Below, piece after piece: positions 50,834-58,994 of a DNA stretch of 64,000 nucleotides (the stretch's first letter is position 1; each line of letters begins with the position of its first letter). The notes beneath the pieces were generated by a model, which saw nothing but the letters and a program-made list of their open reading frames with translations, searched no databases and had not been told where the DNA came from. Source of the stretch: Leptothermofonsia sp049200465 (GTDB lineage: Bacteria > Cyanobacteriota > Cyanobacteriia > Leptolyngbyales > Leptolyngbyaceae). Location of the stretch: contig NZ_CP120836.1 in the NCBI RefSeq assembly GCF_049200465.1, forward strand, positions 2,232,001 through 2,296,000, given 5' to 3'. Both the position numbers and the translations under genes were made by a program.

Positions 50834-52077
50834 AGGTTCTAATACTCAGTACGTCAGATATTGAAGGAGGGGCGGCGCGATCGGCTTATCGGCTTCACCA
50901 GGGATTGCAGAGGCTGAACCTTACTTCCCAAATGCTGGTTCAGGTTAAATCGAGCGATGATCCGACTGTACTATCTCCACCCCCCAACTTTCGGCAGGAT
51001 TTTGCAAAAGTCAGATACTCCTTCGACTATTTGCCCTTAAAACTCTATCCCAAACGTCAGGCAACGCCCTTTTCCTGCCAGTGGTTGCCAGATGGGGTTC
51101 CAGGCAGAGTCAAAGAAATAAAGCCAGATATTCTTAACTTGCATTGGGTCGGAGCTGGTTATTTACAAATTGAGACGTTGGCTAAGTTTAAGCAACCCCT
51201 CGTCTGGACATTACACGATATGTGGGCCTTTACAGGTGGCTGCCATTATGCCCAAACCTGCGATCGCTACACCCAATCCTGTGGTGCCTGCCCCCAACTG
51301 GGTAGCAACCGGGAGTGGGACTTGTCCCGCTGGATCTGGAAGCGTAAAGTGACAGCATGGAAGAACCTGAACTTAACGATTGTTACTCCAAGCCAGTGGT
51401 TAGCCAACTGTGTTCATAGCAGTAATCTTTTGAAAAACTACCGGGTTGAAATCATCCCCTATGGTATTGATTTAAGTATTTACCAGCCGATTGATCACCA
51501 GATTGCCCGTTCCTTACTGCGTCTGCCGCCTGATAAACGATTGGTCTTAGCAGGAGCTGCCAGCTTTGATAGCGATCGCCGGAAAGGGTTTCATCTTTTA
51601 CAGGAAGCCTTACGGCAGCTACCTTCGGAATGGCAAGAAGAGATTGAACTGGTTGTTTACGGCACACCCAAACCCAGGGGGCAGGAAACCCCAACCGATT
51701 TGCCAGTTCCTGTTCATTACCTGGGCACTTTAAAGGATGACCTCTCACTGGTTCTGGCCTACTCAGCCGTGAATTTGTTTATAGCTCCGTCACTTCAAGA
51801 TAATTTGCCCAATACAGTCATGGAAGCACTGGCCTGTGGGGTACCCTGCCTTGCTTTCAATATCGGTGGAATGCCCGACATGCTTGAGCATCAAGTCAAC
51901 AGCTATCTTGCTCAACCCTTTAACATTCAGGATCTGACACAAGGCATCCTCTGGATACTGGATGACCTGGAGCGCAATAAAAAGTTAGCCGCGGCTGCCC
52001 GTGCTCGTGCAGAAAAGTGTTTTCCCCTGGAATTGCAGGCACAACGCTACAGTCGTTTGTTCGAAGAACTCCTCTGA
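50830..52077 (+). CDS. Glycosyltransferase family 4 (GT-B)
   Basis: 415 residues. STSDIEGGAARSAYRLHQGL is the acceptor-side loop. HWVGAGYLQIETLAKFKQPL, WTLHDMWAFTGGCHYAQTC and the donor-site APSLQDNLPNTVMEALACGVPCLAFNIGGMPD are typical of GT4 enzymes. It likely transfers a hexose or deoxyhexose in the glycan pathway of this cluster. It overlaps the preceding methyltransferase by four bases and is followed by a GT2 gene 18 bases downstream. Confidence 0.92.
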   Translation: MKVLILSTSDIEGGAARSAYRLHQGLQRLNLTSQMLVQVKSSDDPTVLSPPPNFRQDFAKVRYSFDYLPLKLYPKRQATPFSCQWLPDGVPGRVKEIKPDILNLHWVGAGYLQIETLAKFKQPLVWTLHDMWAFTGGCHYAQTCDRYTQSCGACPQLGSNREWDLSRWIWKRKVTAWKNLNLTIVTPSQWLANCVHSSNLLKNYRVEIIPYGIDLSIYQPIDHQIARSLLRLPPDKRLVLAGAASFDSDRRKGFHLLQEALRQLPSEWQEEIELVVYGTPKPRGQETPTDLPVPVHYLGTLKDDLSLVLAYSAVNLFIAPSLQDNLPNTVMEALACGVPCLAFNIGGMPDMLEHQVNSYLAQPFNIQDLTQGILWILDDLERNKKLAAAARARAEKCFPLELQAQRYSRLFEELL

Positions 52078-52095
52078 AGAGTTGCCCAAATCCCT

Positions 52096-53010
52096 ATGAG
52101 TCTCAGCCCAAAAGCCCTGGTCTACATCATCATTCCGGTTCATAACCGCAAGCAAACGACGCTGGCTTGCCTGGAAGGGCTGAGTCAGCAGGGGATTTTG
52201 ACACAGTATGGAGTTGTAGTAGTTGATGATGGTTCAACTGATGGAACGGCGATCGCCATTGCGTCCTGCTATCCAGAAGTAGTGGTCCTGCAAGGAGATG
52301 GCAATTTGTGGTGGACAGGCGCAATTCGCAAAGGGATGGAGTATGCCATCGGTCAGGGAGCTGAGTTTCTGATCTGGTTGAATGATGATTGCTATCCTCA
52401 GCCTGGTGCTATTCAAACCTTGATTGAGAAATGCAAGATAGACCCAAAGGTAATTGCAGGGGGGCAGTCGCTTGATCCAGAAACTGATCGCCCAAGCTAC
52501 GGAGGGATTGTTTGTAAAGGTGTTCAAATTACCCATATTCACGCTGCAAAAGGGACCGTTCTGGAGTGCGATGGGTTGGCTGGAAACTTTGTTTGCATTC
52601 CTAAAAGGGTTGTAGAATCCATCGGCTATCCCAAAGCTCAGCAGTGTCCCCACTACTATGGGGATGTGGTTTATACTCACCAGGCAAAACGTAAGGGTTA
52701 TAAATTGCTGATTTTTGGAGATGCGATCGCGCTCTGCAAAGATGATCACCCACCCATTTCCTGGATGGGTGGCGATCGCTCCCCAATTGACATTTGGCAA
52801 GAACGGTTTTCAATTAAATCACCTCACTACTGGAAAGCCCATCTCAACTATTATCGAGAGATGATGGGTATCATTGGGATTGGATTCTATATCTATCAGC
52901 TTTTACTGAAGTTTCTGATTATCTCAATCGTCATTTTCTTGATTCCCAAAAACCAGCGCATTCGGTTAAAGCAGCTAATGCGACTTCAGCGCACTGAATT
53001 ACGCAATTAG
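52096..53010 (+). CDS. Glycosyltransferase family 2 with C-terminal membrane segment
   Basis: 304 residues. GT-A motifs are YIIIPVHNRKQTTLACLEGL, VVDDGSTDGTAIAIASCYP and WLNDDCYPQPGAI (DxD-like). A C-terminal hydrophobic segment (about 255-285, IGIGFYIYQLLLKFLIISIV) may anchor it. It belongs to the GT2 'glycosyl transferase' group close to rhamnosyltransferases (EpsE/WbbL style); acceptor and donor are not known. It is the last gene of the glycan cluster; an IS630 remnant follows. Confidence 0.9.
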   Translation: MSLSPKALVYIIIPVHNRKQTTLACLEGLSQQGILTQYGVVVVDDGSTDGTAIAIASCYPEVVVLQGDGNLWWTGAIRKGMEYAIGQGAEFLIWLNDDCYPQPGAIQTLIEKCKIDPKVIAGGQSLDPETDRPSYGGIVCKGVQITHIHAAKGTVLECDGLAGNFVCIPKRVVESIGYPKAQQCPHYYGDVVYTHQAKRKGYKLLIFGDAIALCKDDHPPISWMGGDRSPIDIWQERFSIKSPHYWKAHLNYYREMMGIIGIGFYIYQLLLKFLIISIVIFLIPKNQRIRLKQLMRLQRTELRN

Positions 53011-53062
53011 CAGGAGTCAAAGATACTCTAGATGAGTCACTTTCCACTGGCTCATAACCCTG

Positions 53063-53366
53063 ATGCTTCCCCCTCTATACATGTGTCCCTTGAGTGAAAC
53101 CCAACAAGCTGCCCTCGAACAGGGACTACGCTGCAAAGATGCTTTTACCCTGTGGCGCTGCCAAATCTTGCTGGCTAGGGCTAGACGTATCCAGCCCAGA
53201 GACATTGCCACCACGGTCGGTGGTAGTGTCCAAACTGTTTGCAAGGTGATTCGTGCCTTCGAGCAGCAGGGGTTAGCTTGTTTGCACGCCTGATCGAGTC
53301 GTCCTAAAACGGTCAAACCCATCTTGGATGAGGACAAGCGCGCCAATTGCGGCAGGTGCTCCATGC
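53063..53366 (+). pseudogene. IS630-family transposase N-terminal fragment
   Basis: LSETQQAALEQGLRCKDAF and RRIQPRDIATTVGGSVQTVCKVIRAFEQQGLACLHA form the N-terminal helix-turn-helix of an IS630-type transposase. After LHA a TGA (probably a former CGA, Arg) interrupts the frame. The sequence continues SSRPKTVKPILDEDKR and then, one frame over, LRQVLHA. The DDE catalytic domain is missing: at 53367 a family C element begins with TATAGC right after CATGC. It is a non-functional remnant. Confidence 0.75.
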
Positions 53367-53482
53367 TATAGCTCTACGCGGGTGCGTTAGGACATTGGAA
53401 ATTAGAGAAGGAGTGGGGGCTGCGCTCCTAGCCAGGGGTGGAACCCCTGTACTCCGTCCTAAGCCTAGTGGCTATCGCTATA
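53367..53482. repeat. Family C dual-hairpin element (copy 11), inserted in or at the end of an IS630 fragment
   Basis: TATAGCTCTACGCGGGTGCG to AGTGGCTATCGCTATA. The core has GGGGGCTGCGCTCC and CAGGGGTGGAACCCCTG. It directly follows the cut transposase frame. Confidence 0.8.
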
Positions 53483-53651
53483 GAAGATAGAAGCCGTAAG
53501 TCAGAAAAAGTAAGGGTTAGAGATTTCCCCTTATGGCTTCTGGTTCCTGACTCTCTCTCCGTCCCAACCCCAAACTCGCTTCCACAGTTTCTCTAAATTT
53601 CTCTATACGTTCTGTGGGGGCTTTTCGATACATCTTTGCGGATGTCCTCCC

Positions 53652-53657
53652 TATAAT
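53652..53657 (+). promoter_or_regulatory. Probable -10 box of the ndhCKJ operon
   Basis: TATAAT at 53652-53657, 76 bases before the ndhC start. No convincing -35 hexamer is seen. A tandem 17-bp repeat begins two bases after it, around the expected start of transcription. Confidence 0.5.
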
Positions 53658-53659
53658 AT

Positions 53660-53693
53660 TAAGAGCAAGTAACATGTAAGAGCAAGTAACATG
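53660..53693 (+). repeat. Tandem 17-bp repeat in the ndhC leader
   Basis: TAAGAGCAAGTAACATG occurs twice, exactly identical and without a gap, at 53660-53676 and 53677-53693. It lies between the -10 box and the ndhC coding start. It could be an operator or a recent slip duplication. Confidence 0.9.
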
Positions 53694-53732
53694 AGCTTTG
53701 TTGCCGTACTTATCATCTGAAGGGAATTGGTT

Positions 53733-54095
53733 GTGTTTGTCCTCAGTGGTTATGAATATCTTTTAGGGTTCCTCATGGTCTGTAGCCTGGTTCCCCTGCT
53801 TGCACTGACAGCCGCCAAGCTAGTGAGGCCCAGTCGTCGGGGGCCAGAGCGGCGTACCACCTATGAATCTGGCATGGAGCCCATTGGCGGTGCCTGGATT
53901 CAATTCAATATTCGCTACTATATGTTTGCCCTTATTTTTGTCATCTTCGATGTTGAAACGGTGTTCCTCTATCCCTGGGCGGTTGCTTTTAACCAACTTG
54001 GGCTATTGGCTTTCATCGAAGCTCTAATTTTTGTCGCGATTTTGGTCGTTGGTCTTGTCTACGCCTGGCGTAAAGGAGCCCTGGAATGGTCATGA
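53733..54095 (+). CDS. ndhC: NAD(P)H-quinone oxidoreductase (NDH-1) subunit 3
   Basis: A 120-residue membrane protein, MFVLSGYEYLLGFLMVCSLV to AWRKGALEWS, with three transmembrane helices. It matches cyanobacterial NdhC closely, including GPERRTTYESGMEPIGGAWI and FVIFDVETVFLYPWAV. The GTG at 53733 is chosen because it reproduces the conserved N-terminus; a TTG two codons earlier is possible. AAGGGAA lies nine bases upstream. NDH-1 feeds electrons from ferredoxin into the plastoquinone pool. It overlaps ndhK by 10 bases. Confidence 0.97.
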   Translation: MFVLSGYEYLLGFLMVCSLVPLLALTAAKLVRPSRRGPERRTTYESGMEPIGGAWIQFNIRYYMFALIFVIFDVETVFLYPWAVAFNQLGLLAFIEALIFVAILVVGLVYAWRKGALEWS

Positions 54096-54832
54096 ACCCC
54101 AATACTGCATCAAAGGATATTGCCGCTGGGCCCTCTGAATTGATTCTGAATCCGATTGAACGTCCCAGAGTGACGCAGGAGCTCTCGGAAAATGTAATTT
54201 TGACGACGGTGGATGATCTCTATAACTGGGCAAGGCTGTCGAGTCTCTGGCCCCTGCTATATGGGACTGCCTGCTGCTTCATTGAATTTGCAGCGCTGAT
54301 TGGTTCCCGCTTCGACTTTGACCGTTTTGGTCTGGTACCGCGATCAACCCCCCGTCAGGCAGATCTGATTATTACCGCAGGCACCATCACGATGAAGATG
54401 GCACCTGCGCTGGTCAGGCTTTACGAGCAGATGCCCGATCCCAAGTATGTGATTGCTATGGGAGCCTGCACAATTACCGGAGGGATGTTCAGTATGGATT
54501 CACCCTCTGCCGTGCGTGGGGTCGATAAGCTTATTCCGGTGGACGTTTACCTGCCTGGTTGTCCTCCTCGCCCAGAAGCGATTATTGATGCAATCATCAA
54601 ACTGCGTAAGAAAATCTCAAACGAGTCTATCCAGGAGCGCGGCAATCTCAGGCAGACTCACCGCTACTACAGCACAACTCACACGATGAAAGTGGTAGAT
54701 CCCATTCTGACGGGTAAGTATTTGCAATCTGCAGAACGGGAAACTCCACCGAAGGAATTGGTGGAAGCTATGGGAATGCCAGTACCCCCAGCTCTATTAA
54801 CGGCTGAAAAGGAGGTTGAGCGTCGTGCCTGA
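54086..54832 (+). CDS. ndhK: NAD(P)H-quinone oxidoreductase subunit K
   Basis: 248 residues of the peripheral arm subunit that carries iron-sulfur cluster N2. The ligand Cys residues are the CC pair in YGTACCFIEFAAL and the Cys in MGACTITGGMF and PGCPPRPEAIID. It overlaps ndhC by 10 bases at its start and ndhJ at its end, indicating translational coupling. The C-terminal extension (about 180-248) is typical of cyanobacterial NdhK. Confidence 0.97.
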   Translation: MVMNPNTASKDIAAGPSELILNPIERPRVTQELSENVILTTVDDLYNWARLSSLWPLLYGTACCFIEFAALIGSRFDFDRFGLVPRSTPRQADLIITAGTITMKMAPALVRLYEQMPDPKYVIAMGACTITGGMFSMDSPSAVRGVDKLIPVDVYLPGCPPRPEAIIDAIIKLRKKISNESIQERGNLRQTHRYYSTTHTMKVVDPILTGKYLQSAERETPPKELVEAMGMPVPPALLTAEKEVERRA

Positions 54833-55376
54833 AGAAGAGTCTAAATCAATTAAGTCTGAGGCGGCGAGCATTACTCCGGCTAAATCTACCCAAGTTGTTG
54901 AAGCGGGCAACGTTTCGAAGTGGTTAACCCAGAATGGCTTTGAGCATGAGTCATTGGGTTTTGATGCTTCTGGTGTTGAGGTTTTGAAGGTGGAACGGGA
55001 CTTTTTAATTCCGTTTGCAACGGCTCTTTATGCCTATGGATTTAATTACTTGCAGTGTCAGGGAGCCTATGATTCCGGTCCGGGGCAGGATCTGGTTAGC
55101 TTTTACCATTTGATTAAGGTGAGCGATAACGCTGATAGGCCAGAGGAAGTCCGAATTAAGGTGTTTCTGCCACGTGAAGATCCTCGCGTGCCTTCGGTCT
55201 ACTGGATCTGGAAGGCGGCAGACTGGCAAGAGCGGGAGTCTTATGACATGTATGGCATCGTCTATGAAGGGCACCCTAATCTGAAGCGAATTTTGATGCC
55301 GGAAGATTGGGTGGGCTGGCCTCTGCGTAAGGACTATATCTCGCCTGACTTTTACGAGTTGCAGGATGCCTATTGA
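54825..55376 (+). CDS. ndhJ: NAD(P)H-quinone oxidoreductase subunit J
   Basis: 183 residues from GTG 54825, which lies nine bases after GGAGG (54811-54815) and overlaps the ndhK stop. Signatures are FNYLQCQGAYDSGPGQDLVSFYHL, VYWIWKAADWQERESYDMYG and LMPEDWVGWPLRKDYISPDFYELQDAY, all conserved in NdhJ (the 30-kDa NuoC-like subunit). It belongs to the peripheral arm of NDH-1. Transcription ends downstream, at a hairpin at 55423. Confidence 0.97.
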   Translation: MPEEESKSIKSEAASITPAKSTQVVEAGNVSKWLTQNGFEHESLGFDASGVEVLKVERDFLIPFATALYAYGFNYLQCQGAYDSGPGQDLVSFYHLIKVSDNADRPEEVRIKVFLPREDPRVPSVYWIWKAADWQERESYDMYGIVYEGHPNLKRILMPEDWVGWPLRKDYISPDFYELQDAY

Positions 55377-55422
55377 GCCAAGTGGGGATTAAGCATCTAT
55401 GCCTTGTCTGACCGGGAATGAT

Positions 55423-55458
55423 GCGTTAAGTGACGTTCCTTGGAATGTCCCTTAATGC
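55423..55458. terminator. Bidirectional hairpin between ndhJ and the HetZ-related gene
   Basis: GCGTTAAGTGACGTTCC and GGAATGTCCCTTAATGC form a 17-bp stem with one mismatch, two G-T pairs and the loop TT. No long T-tract follows. It sits between the two convergent genes and resembles the hairpin at 32432-32465. Confidence 0.65.
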
Positions 55459-55470
55459 ATTGTTACAGGT

Positions 55471-56418
55471 TCACTTACTGCGATTCCCCAACCAGCTGGT
55501 GACTAGTTCTTGCTGGTTTTTGGAGGCAAAGACGCGTACCGCGTGGTAATTGATTTTTTCGCGAAGACGGTAGACCTGTTTGACAGGCATATCGAGAGCC
55601 TGAGCGATCGCTTCCTGGGTTTGACCTTGGAGATAGAGCCTCAACCAGTCGGCTGCTTCTGGACCCACCTTTTCAATCAGATAAGCTTCAAACTGTCGCC
55701 TGACGGCCTCTCTCAATTCTTGCTGCTCTTCAGCCGCTTTGGCATCCTGATATTGAATCACAGCCTGTATGTCTAACAAACTAATCGACCCATCGGCGTC
55801 ATCAGGAGCAACCTCTTCTGAAACAAGGCGGATGTGGTCTTTGGCAGGAACCTGAGTCATCCCTCCCCGTTGGGAGCGGCGCAGGTAGTTGACGAACCGA
55901 TAGGCGAGAAGAGGCTGACTTCGGATCGGACGCAGGCAATATTCTTCAGTGCTGGCCAATAGCAGAGCATTACGAAGTCGCTGATCGCGAGTGCATTTAG
56001 AGATCCAAAGAATTTGCTGCTGCATATAAGTGTCGTTTTGCAGCAATTCCTGGATGACTTCTTCTAAAACATCCACAACTGAACGCTGGCGATCGCGGGA
56101 AAGGGCGATCCAGGTACGAATCTTGTTACGAATCAAGAAGAGACTGCCCAGCCGTTGAATCAACCGTTTGTAAGCCCGTTCAGGAGCGACATCCAGGTAG
56201 CGCTGGCGCAGGATGCGATAGCGGTAATCCATGGCCTGCTCTGTAATTTGCCGCAGGCTGGGGGTAATACCTTCAAAACGGGATACGTCTTCTCCAATCA
56301 ACCAGCGGACGATGCTTTCGCGGGTTGCAGCACTGTGTCCGGGCAATTCTGCCTCTAATCGCGATCGCCACTCGTTTGCTAGCTCTTCAGCCAACGCCAT
56401 TTCCTTAGTCAACACCAT
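55471..56418 (-). CDS. HetZ-related protein with sigma-4-like helix-turn-helix
   Basis: 315 residues. A helical N-terminal half has ELANEWRSRLEAELPGHSAA, TRESIVRWLIGEDVSRFE and DRQRSVVDVLEEVIQELLQ. The C-terminus carries a helix-turn-helix resembling sigma region 4 (LRLYLQGQTQEAIAQALDMPVKQVYRLREKI). It looks like a cyanobacterial HetZ-related family; the association with heterocyst regulation holds for HetZ itself, not necessarily for this paralogue. No other heterocyst gene is in the window. The start may be the second ATG at 56400. It is convergent with ndhJ. Assignment is from memory of the family pattern. Confidence 0.65.
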   Translation of the reverse strand: MVLTKEMALAEELANEWRSRLEAELPGHSAATRESIVRWLIGEDVSRFEGITPSLRQITEQAMDYRYRILRQRYLDVAPERAYKRLIQRLGSLFLIRNKIRTWIALSRDRQRSVVDVLEEVIQELLQNDTYMQQQILWISKCTRDQRLRNALLLASTEEYCLRPIRSQPLLAYRFVNYLRRSQRGGMTQVPAKDHIRLVSEEVAPDDADGSISLLDIQAVIQYQDAKAAEEQQELREAVRRQFEAYLIEKVGPEAADWLRLYLQGQTQEAIAQALDMPVKQVYRLREKINYHAVRVFASKNQQELVTSWLGNRSK

Positions 56419-56691
56419 GAAGGTACCATCCCGTCTGTGCTAAACGCCCTCTATTAAAGTTTGCCTTACACCCCCGTTTTAGAGCACTCACCCGCATGGG
56501 TAATCGTTTGGGAGCATTGCAGGTCAACTCATTCAGGCTACATTGACTCAGGCCAGAGTTTGTACAGGTTACAAATTCTGCTACCGTTCCCGAATCAGAG
56601 CGTTAAGCGACTGTCAATCATTGTACTGATGGAAGGGAGAAAGGATGAAGGATGAGGATTGAATGATTAAGGTTGGGCACTCAAGAATTCA

Positions 56692-56886
56692 CTAGAAAAG
56701 AGTGGGAAAAGGTTTGGTGAGAGGAATGCTACCGTTTTGTAGCCCAAGGATAGTCGCTTGAATCTTTAGATTGGCATAATACAAATCTTCATTTAAGTGA
56801 AAACTACGTCCACCGATGGGTCTATTTGCAGGATCAAAACTTTCTAAATTGGCATTCCAGCCAGTTAAACTTGCAGTAGGATGCAT
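56692..56886 (-). CDS. Small ORF, unrecognised
   Basis: 64 codons: MHPTASLTGWNANLESFDPA, NRPIGGRSFHLNEDLYYANL and then KIQATILGLQNGSIPLTKPF. It has protein-like composition but no recognised family. It lies in the 713-base gap 56419-57131 between the HetZ-related and rsmI genes. It may be a real small protein or a remnant. Confidence 0.3.
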   Translation of the reverse strand: MHPTASLTGWNANLESFDPANRPIGGRSFHLNEDLYYANLKIQATILGLQNGSIPLTKPFPTLF

Positions 56887-56939
56887 AACCTGAAGGTGTC
56901 TAAGTTAAGCTACGCAGACGCCAAAACTAAGCCAGGAGT

Positions 56940-57131
56940 TTTTCATTGAACCTCACAATGACATTCAGAAAGGTGATGGCGAGTGGGTAATGCTCGCCCG
57001 TCTTTCGAAGGATCAACTTCGAAATCGCTGGCCTATGATATTGACTTTACACTGGTAGGACAATTAAACTATAAGGATTTTGCCTTCAGTCAACAGCGAA
57101 TGGCATCTGGTATTGACTCTGTCAAACCTTT
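56940..57131 (+). other. Short coding-like fragments, possible gene remnant
   Basis: Two plus-strand frames here read like protein and end at stops: FFIEPHNDIQKGDGEWVMLA.. to LHW, and AYDIDFTLVGQLNYKDFAFS.. to SVKPF. They could be pieces of one gene broken by frameshifts. No family was recognised, so this is only a hint. Confidence 0.25.
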
Positions 57132-57983
57132 TTAGTTTTTCTCGGGTAGGGAAAGTGCTAGTTGGTAAATTTGACGGCGGGGGAGGGCGGTTTGCTGGGC
57201 AAGTTGACGGCTCGCTTCAGACCGAGAAAACCCCTGACTGATTAAGGTTTGCAGTTCGGCTTTGAGGGCGTCTTCAGACAGCAGGGGTTGGGTGGGTTCG
57301 GCTCCAGCAACGACGAGGGTATATTCGCCTTGAGGATTGAGATCGCCATGACGCTCAATCGCTTCGTCAATCGTCCCACGCCAGATTTCTTCATGCAGCT
57401 TGGTTAATTCCCGTGCTAAAACCATCGGTCGTTCTCCTCCAAAAAGCCTCAGATCTTGCAGCGTTTGTCGGAGGCGATGAGGCGCTTCATAGAAAATGAG
57501 CGTCCGGGATTCGGATTTCAAGATTTCCAATCTGGCGCGGCGAGCCTGGGATTTGGCGGGCAGAAAGCCCTCAAAGACGAAGCGATCGCAGGCCAATCCA
57601 GAAACTGTCAATGCCGCGATCGCTGCACTGGGACCAGGAATTGGCACCACCGAAATTCCAGCCTCAGCACAAGCTTTGACGAGCTCATAGCCAGGATCAG
57701 AAATTCCGGGAGTCCCAGCATCGGTAACCAGGGCGATCGCTTTTCCCCAGCGCAACTGTTCCACAAGGTCTGATGTGCGAGACTGACGATTGTGGTCGTG
57801 ATAGCTAATTTGGGGCGTGGAAATTTGAAAATGATGTAGCAGCTTGCCAGTATGACGGGTATCTTCGGCGGCAATCAAATCAACGGACTGCAAAATCCGC
57901 ACGGCCCGAAAGGTCATATCTTCCAGATTGCCGATCGGGGTACCGACCAGATAAAGGGTGCCGGGGGTGGGATCGGAGGGCAT
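57132..57983 (-). CDS. rsmI: 16S rRNA (cytidine(1402)-2'-O)-methyltransferase
   Basis: 283 residues from ATG 57981-57983 (MPSDPTPGTLYLVGTPIGNL); the longer frame to 58307 is non-coding. Signatures of the RsmI/tetrapyrrole-methylase fold: LYLVGTPIGNLEDMT, EDTRHTGKLL, LVTDAGTPGISDPG, VVPIPGPSAAI and FYEAPHRL. It methylates C1402 of 16S rRNA at the decoding centre. A helical C-terminal region (about 230-283) carries a small HTH-like extension. It is divergent from the PfkB gene. Confidence 0.95.
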   Translation of the reverse strand: MPSDPTPGTLYLVGTPIGNLEDMTFRAVRILQSVDLIAAEDTRHTGKLLHHFQISTPQISYHDHNRQSRTSDLVEQLRWGKAIALVTDAGTPGISDPGYELVKACAEAGISVVPIPGPSAAIAALTVSGLACDRFVFEGFLPAKSQARRARLEILKSESRTLIFYEAPHRLRQTLQDLRLFGGERPMVLARELTKLHEEIWRGTIDEAIERHGDLNPQGEYTLVVAGAEPTQPLLSEDALKAELQTLISQGFSRSEASRQLAQQTALPRRQIYQLALSLPEKN

Positions 57984-58103
57984 AGGGAAAAGGAGTGGAT
58001 GGATGAGTGATGGAGTAATAGAGTGATGAGGTGATGGGGTGAAAGGATAAGTGGGTAGGGTTAGTGCGTATCTGCCAAGGGGGAAAAGATGGGGTGATGG
58101 GCT

Positions 58104-58973
58104 ATGAAGCGTGGATTGTTTGTGGGCTTGCTGACCCTGGATTTGATTTACCAGACTGAGTACCTGCCAGCCAGGAATCAGAAGATGGTGGCATCTGACT
58201 ATGCGGTGGCAGCGGGTGGACCAGCCACAAATGCGGCGGTGGCCTTCTGCTATCTGGGAAATGCTGCGATGGTGCTGGCAGCAGTGGGCGTTCACCCAAT
58301 TACCCATTTGATTCTGGCAGATTTACAGCAGTGTGGAGTAACAGTTGCTGACCTTTCACCAGACTGCACTGAGCCTCCCCCCGTTTCTTCGATCCTGGTC
58401 ACTGAAGCGACGGGGGAACGGGCAGTCGTTTCTATCAATGCAGTCAAGACTCAAGTAACGGCGGACTGCATTCCCGCAGACTGTTTGCAAGGCGTAGATA
58501 TTGTGCTGATTGACGGGCACCAGATGGAAGTGGCACGGGCGATCGCCCGGCAGGCGAAGTCCCACAACATTCCGGTCGTGATTGATGGTGGAAGCTGGAA
58601 ACCTGGTTTTGAAACCGTTCTTTCCCTGGCTGACTATGCTATCTGTTCTGCCAACTTTTGCCCACCCGGTTGCTATCATGAAGCGGAGGTGATGGAGTAT
58701 TTGTTGAATCTGGGTATTACCCATATCGCCGTTACCCGGGGTGAACAACCCATCCACTACTGGAATCACACCCAGAGGGGAGAACTCGAAGTTCCCCAGG
58801 TCAAAGCGGTTGATACGTTGGGGGCAGGGGATATTTTTCATGGGGCATTTTGCCATGCCATTTTGCAGCAGCAGTTTGTTGAAGCACTGGAAGTGGCTGC
58901 CAGGGTTGCTGCCCATTCCTGTCAGTTCTTTGGCACTCGCCGCTGGATGGAGGAGGATAGAGTTGACGTTTAG
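58104..58973 (+). CDS. PfkB family sugar kinase
   Basis: 289 residues of the ribokinase/PfkB fold. The N-terminal GG pair is in AVAAGGPATNAAVAFCYLG. The ATP-site motif with the catalytic base is DTLGAGDIFHGAFCHAIL (Asp in GAGD). It phosphorylates a sugar or sugar-like substrate, which is not identifiable from the sequence. A CysQ-like phosphatase follows 21 bases downstream on the same strand, so the two may be co-transcribed. Confidence 0.88.
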   Translation: MKRGLFVGLLTLDLIYQTEYLPARNQKMVASDYAVAAGGPATNAAVAFCYLGNAAMVLAAVGVHPITHLILADLQQCGVTVADLSPDCTEPPPVSSILVTEATGERAVVSINAVKTQVTADCIPADCLQGVDIVLIDGHQMEVARAIARQAKSHNIPVVIDGGSWKPGFETVLSLADYAICSANFCPPGCYHEAEVMEYLLNLGITHIAVTRGEQPIHYWNHTQRGELEVPQVKAVDTLGAGDIFHGAFCHAILQQQFVEALEVAARVAAHSCQFFGTRRWMEEDRVDV

Positions 58974-58994
58974 ATCGAGTTAGGGAAACAGATT

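Noticed and set aside
57984..58307. Longer frame of rsmI
   Set aside because: The extra 108 codons are translated from a simple repeat and the opposite-strand PfkB gene.
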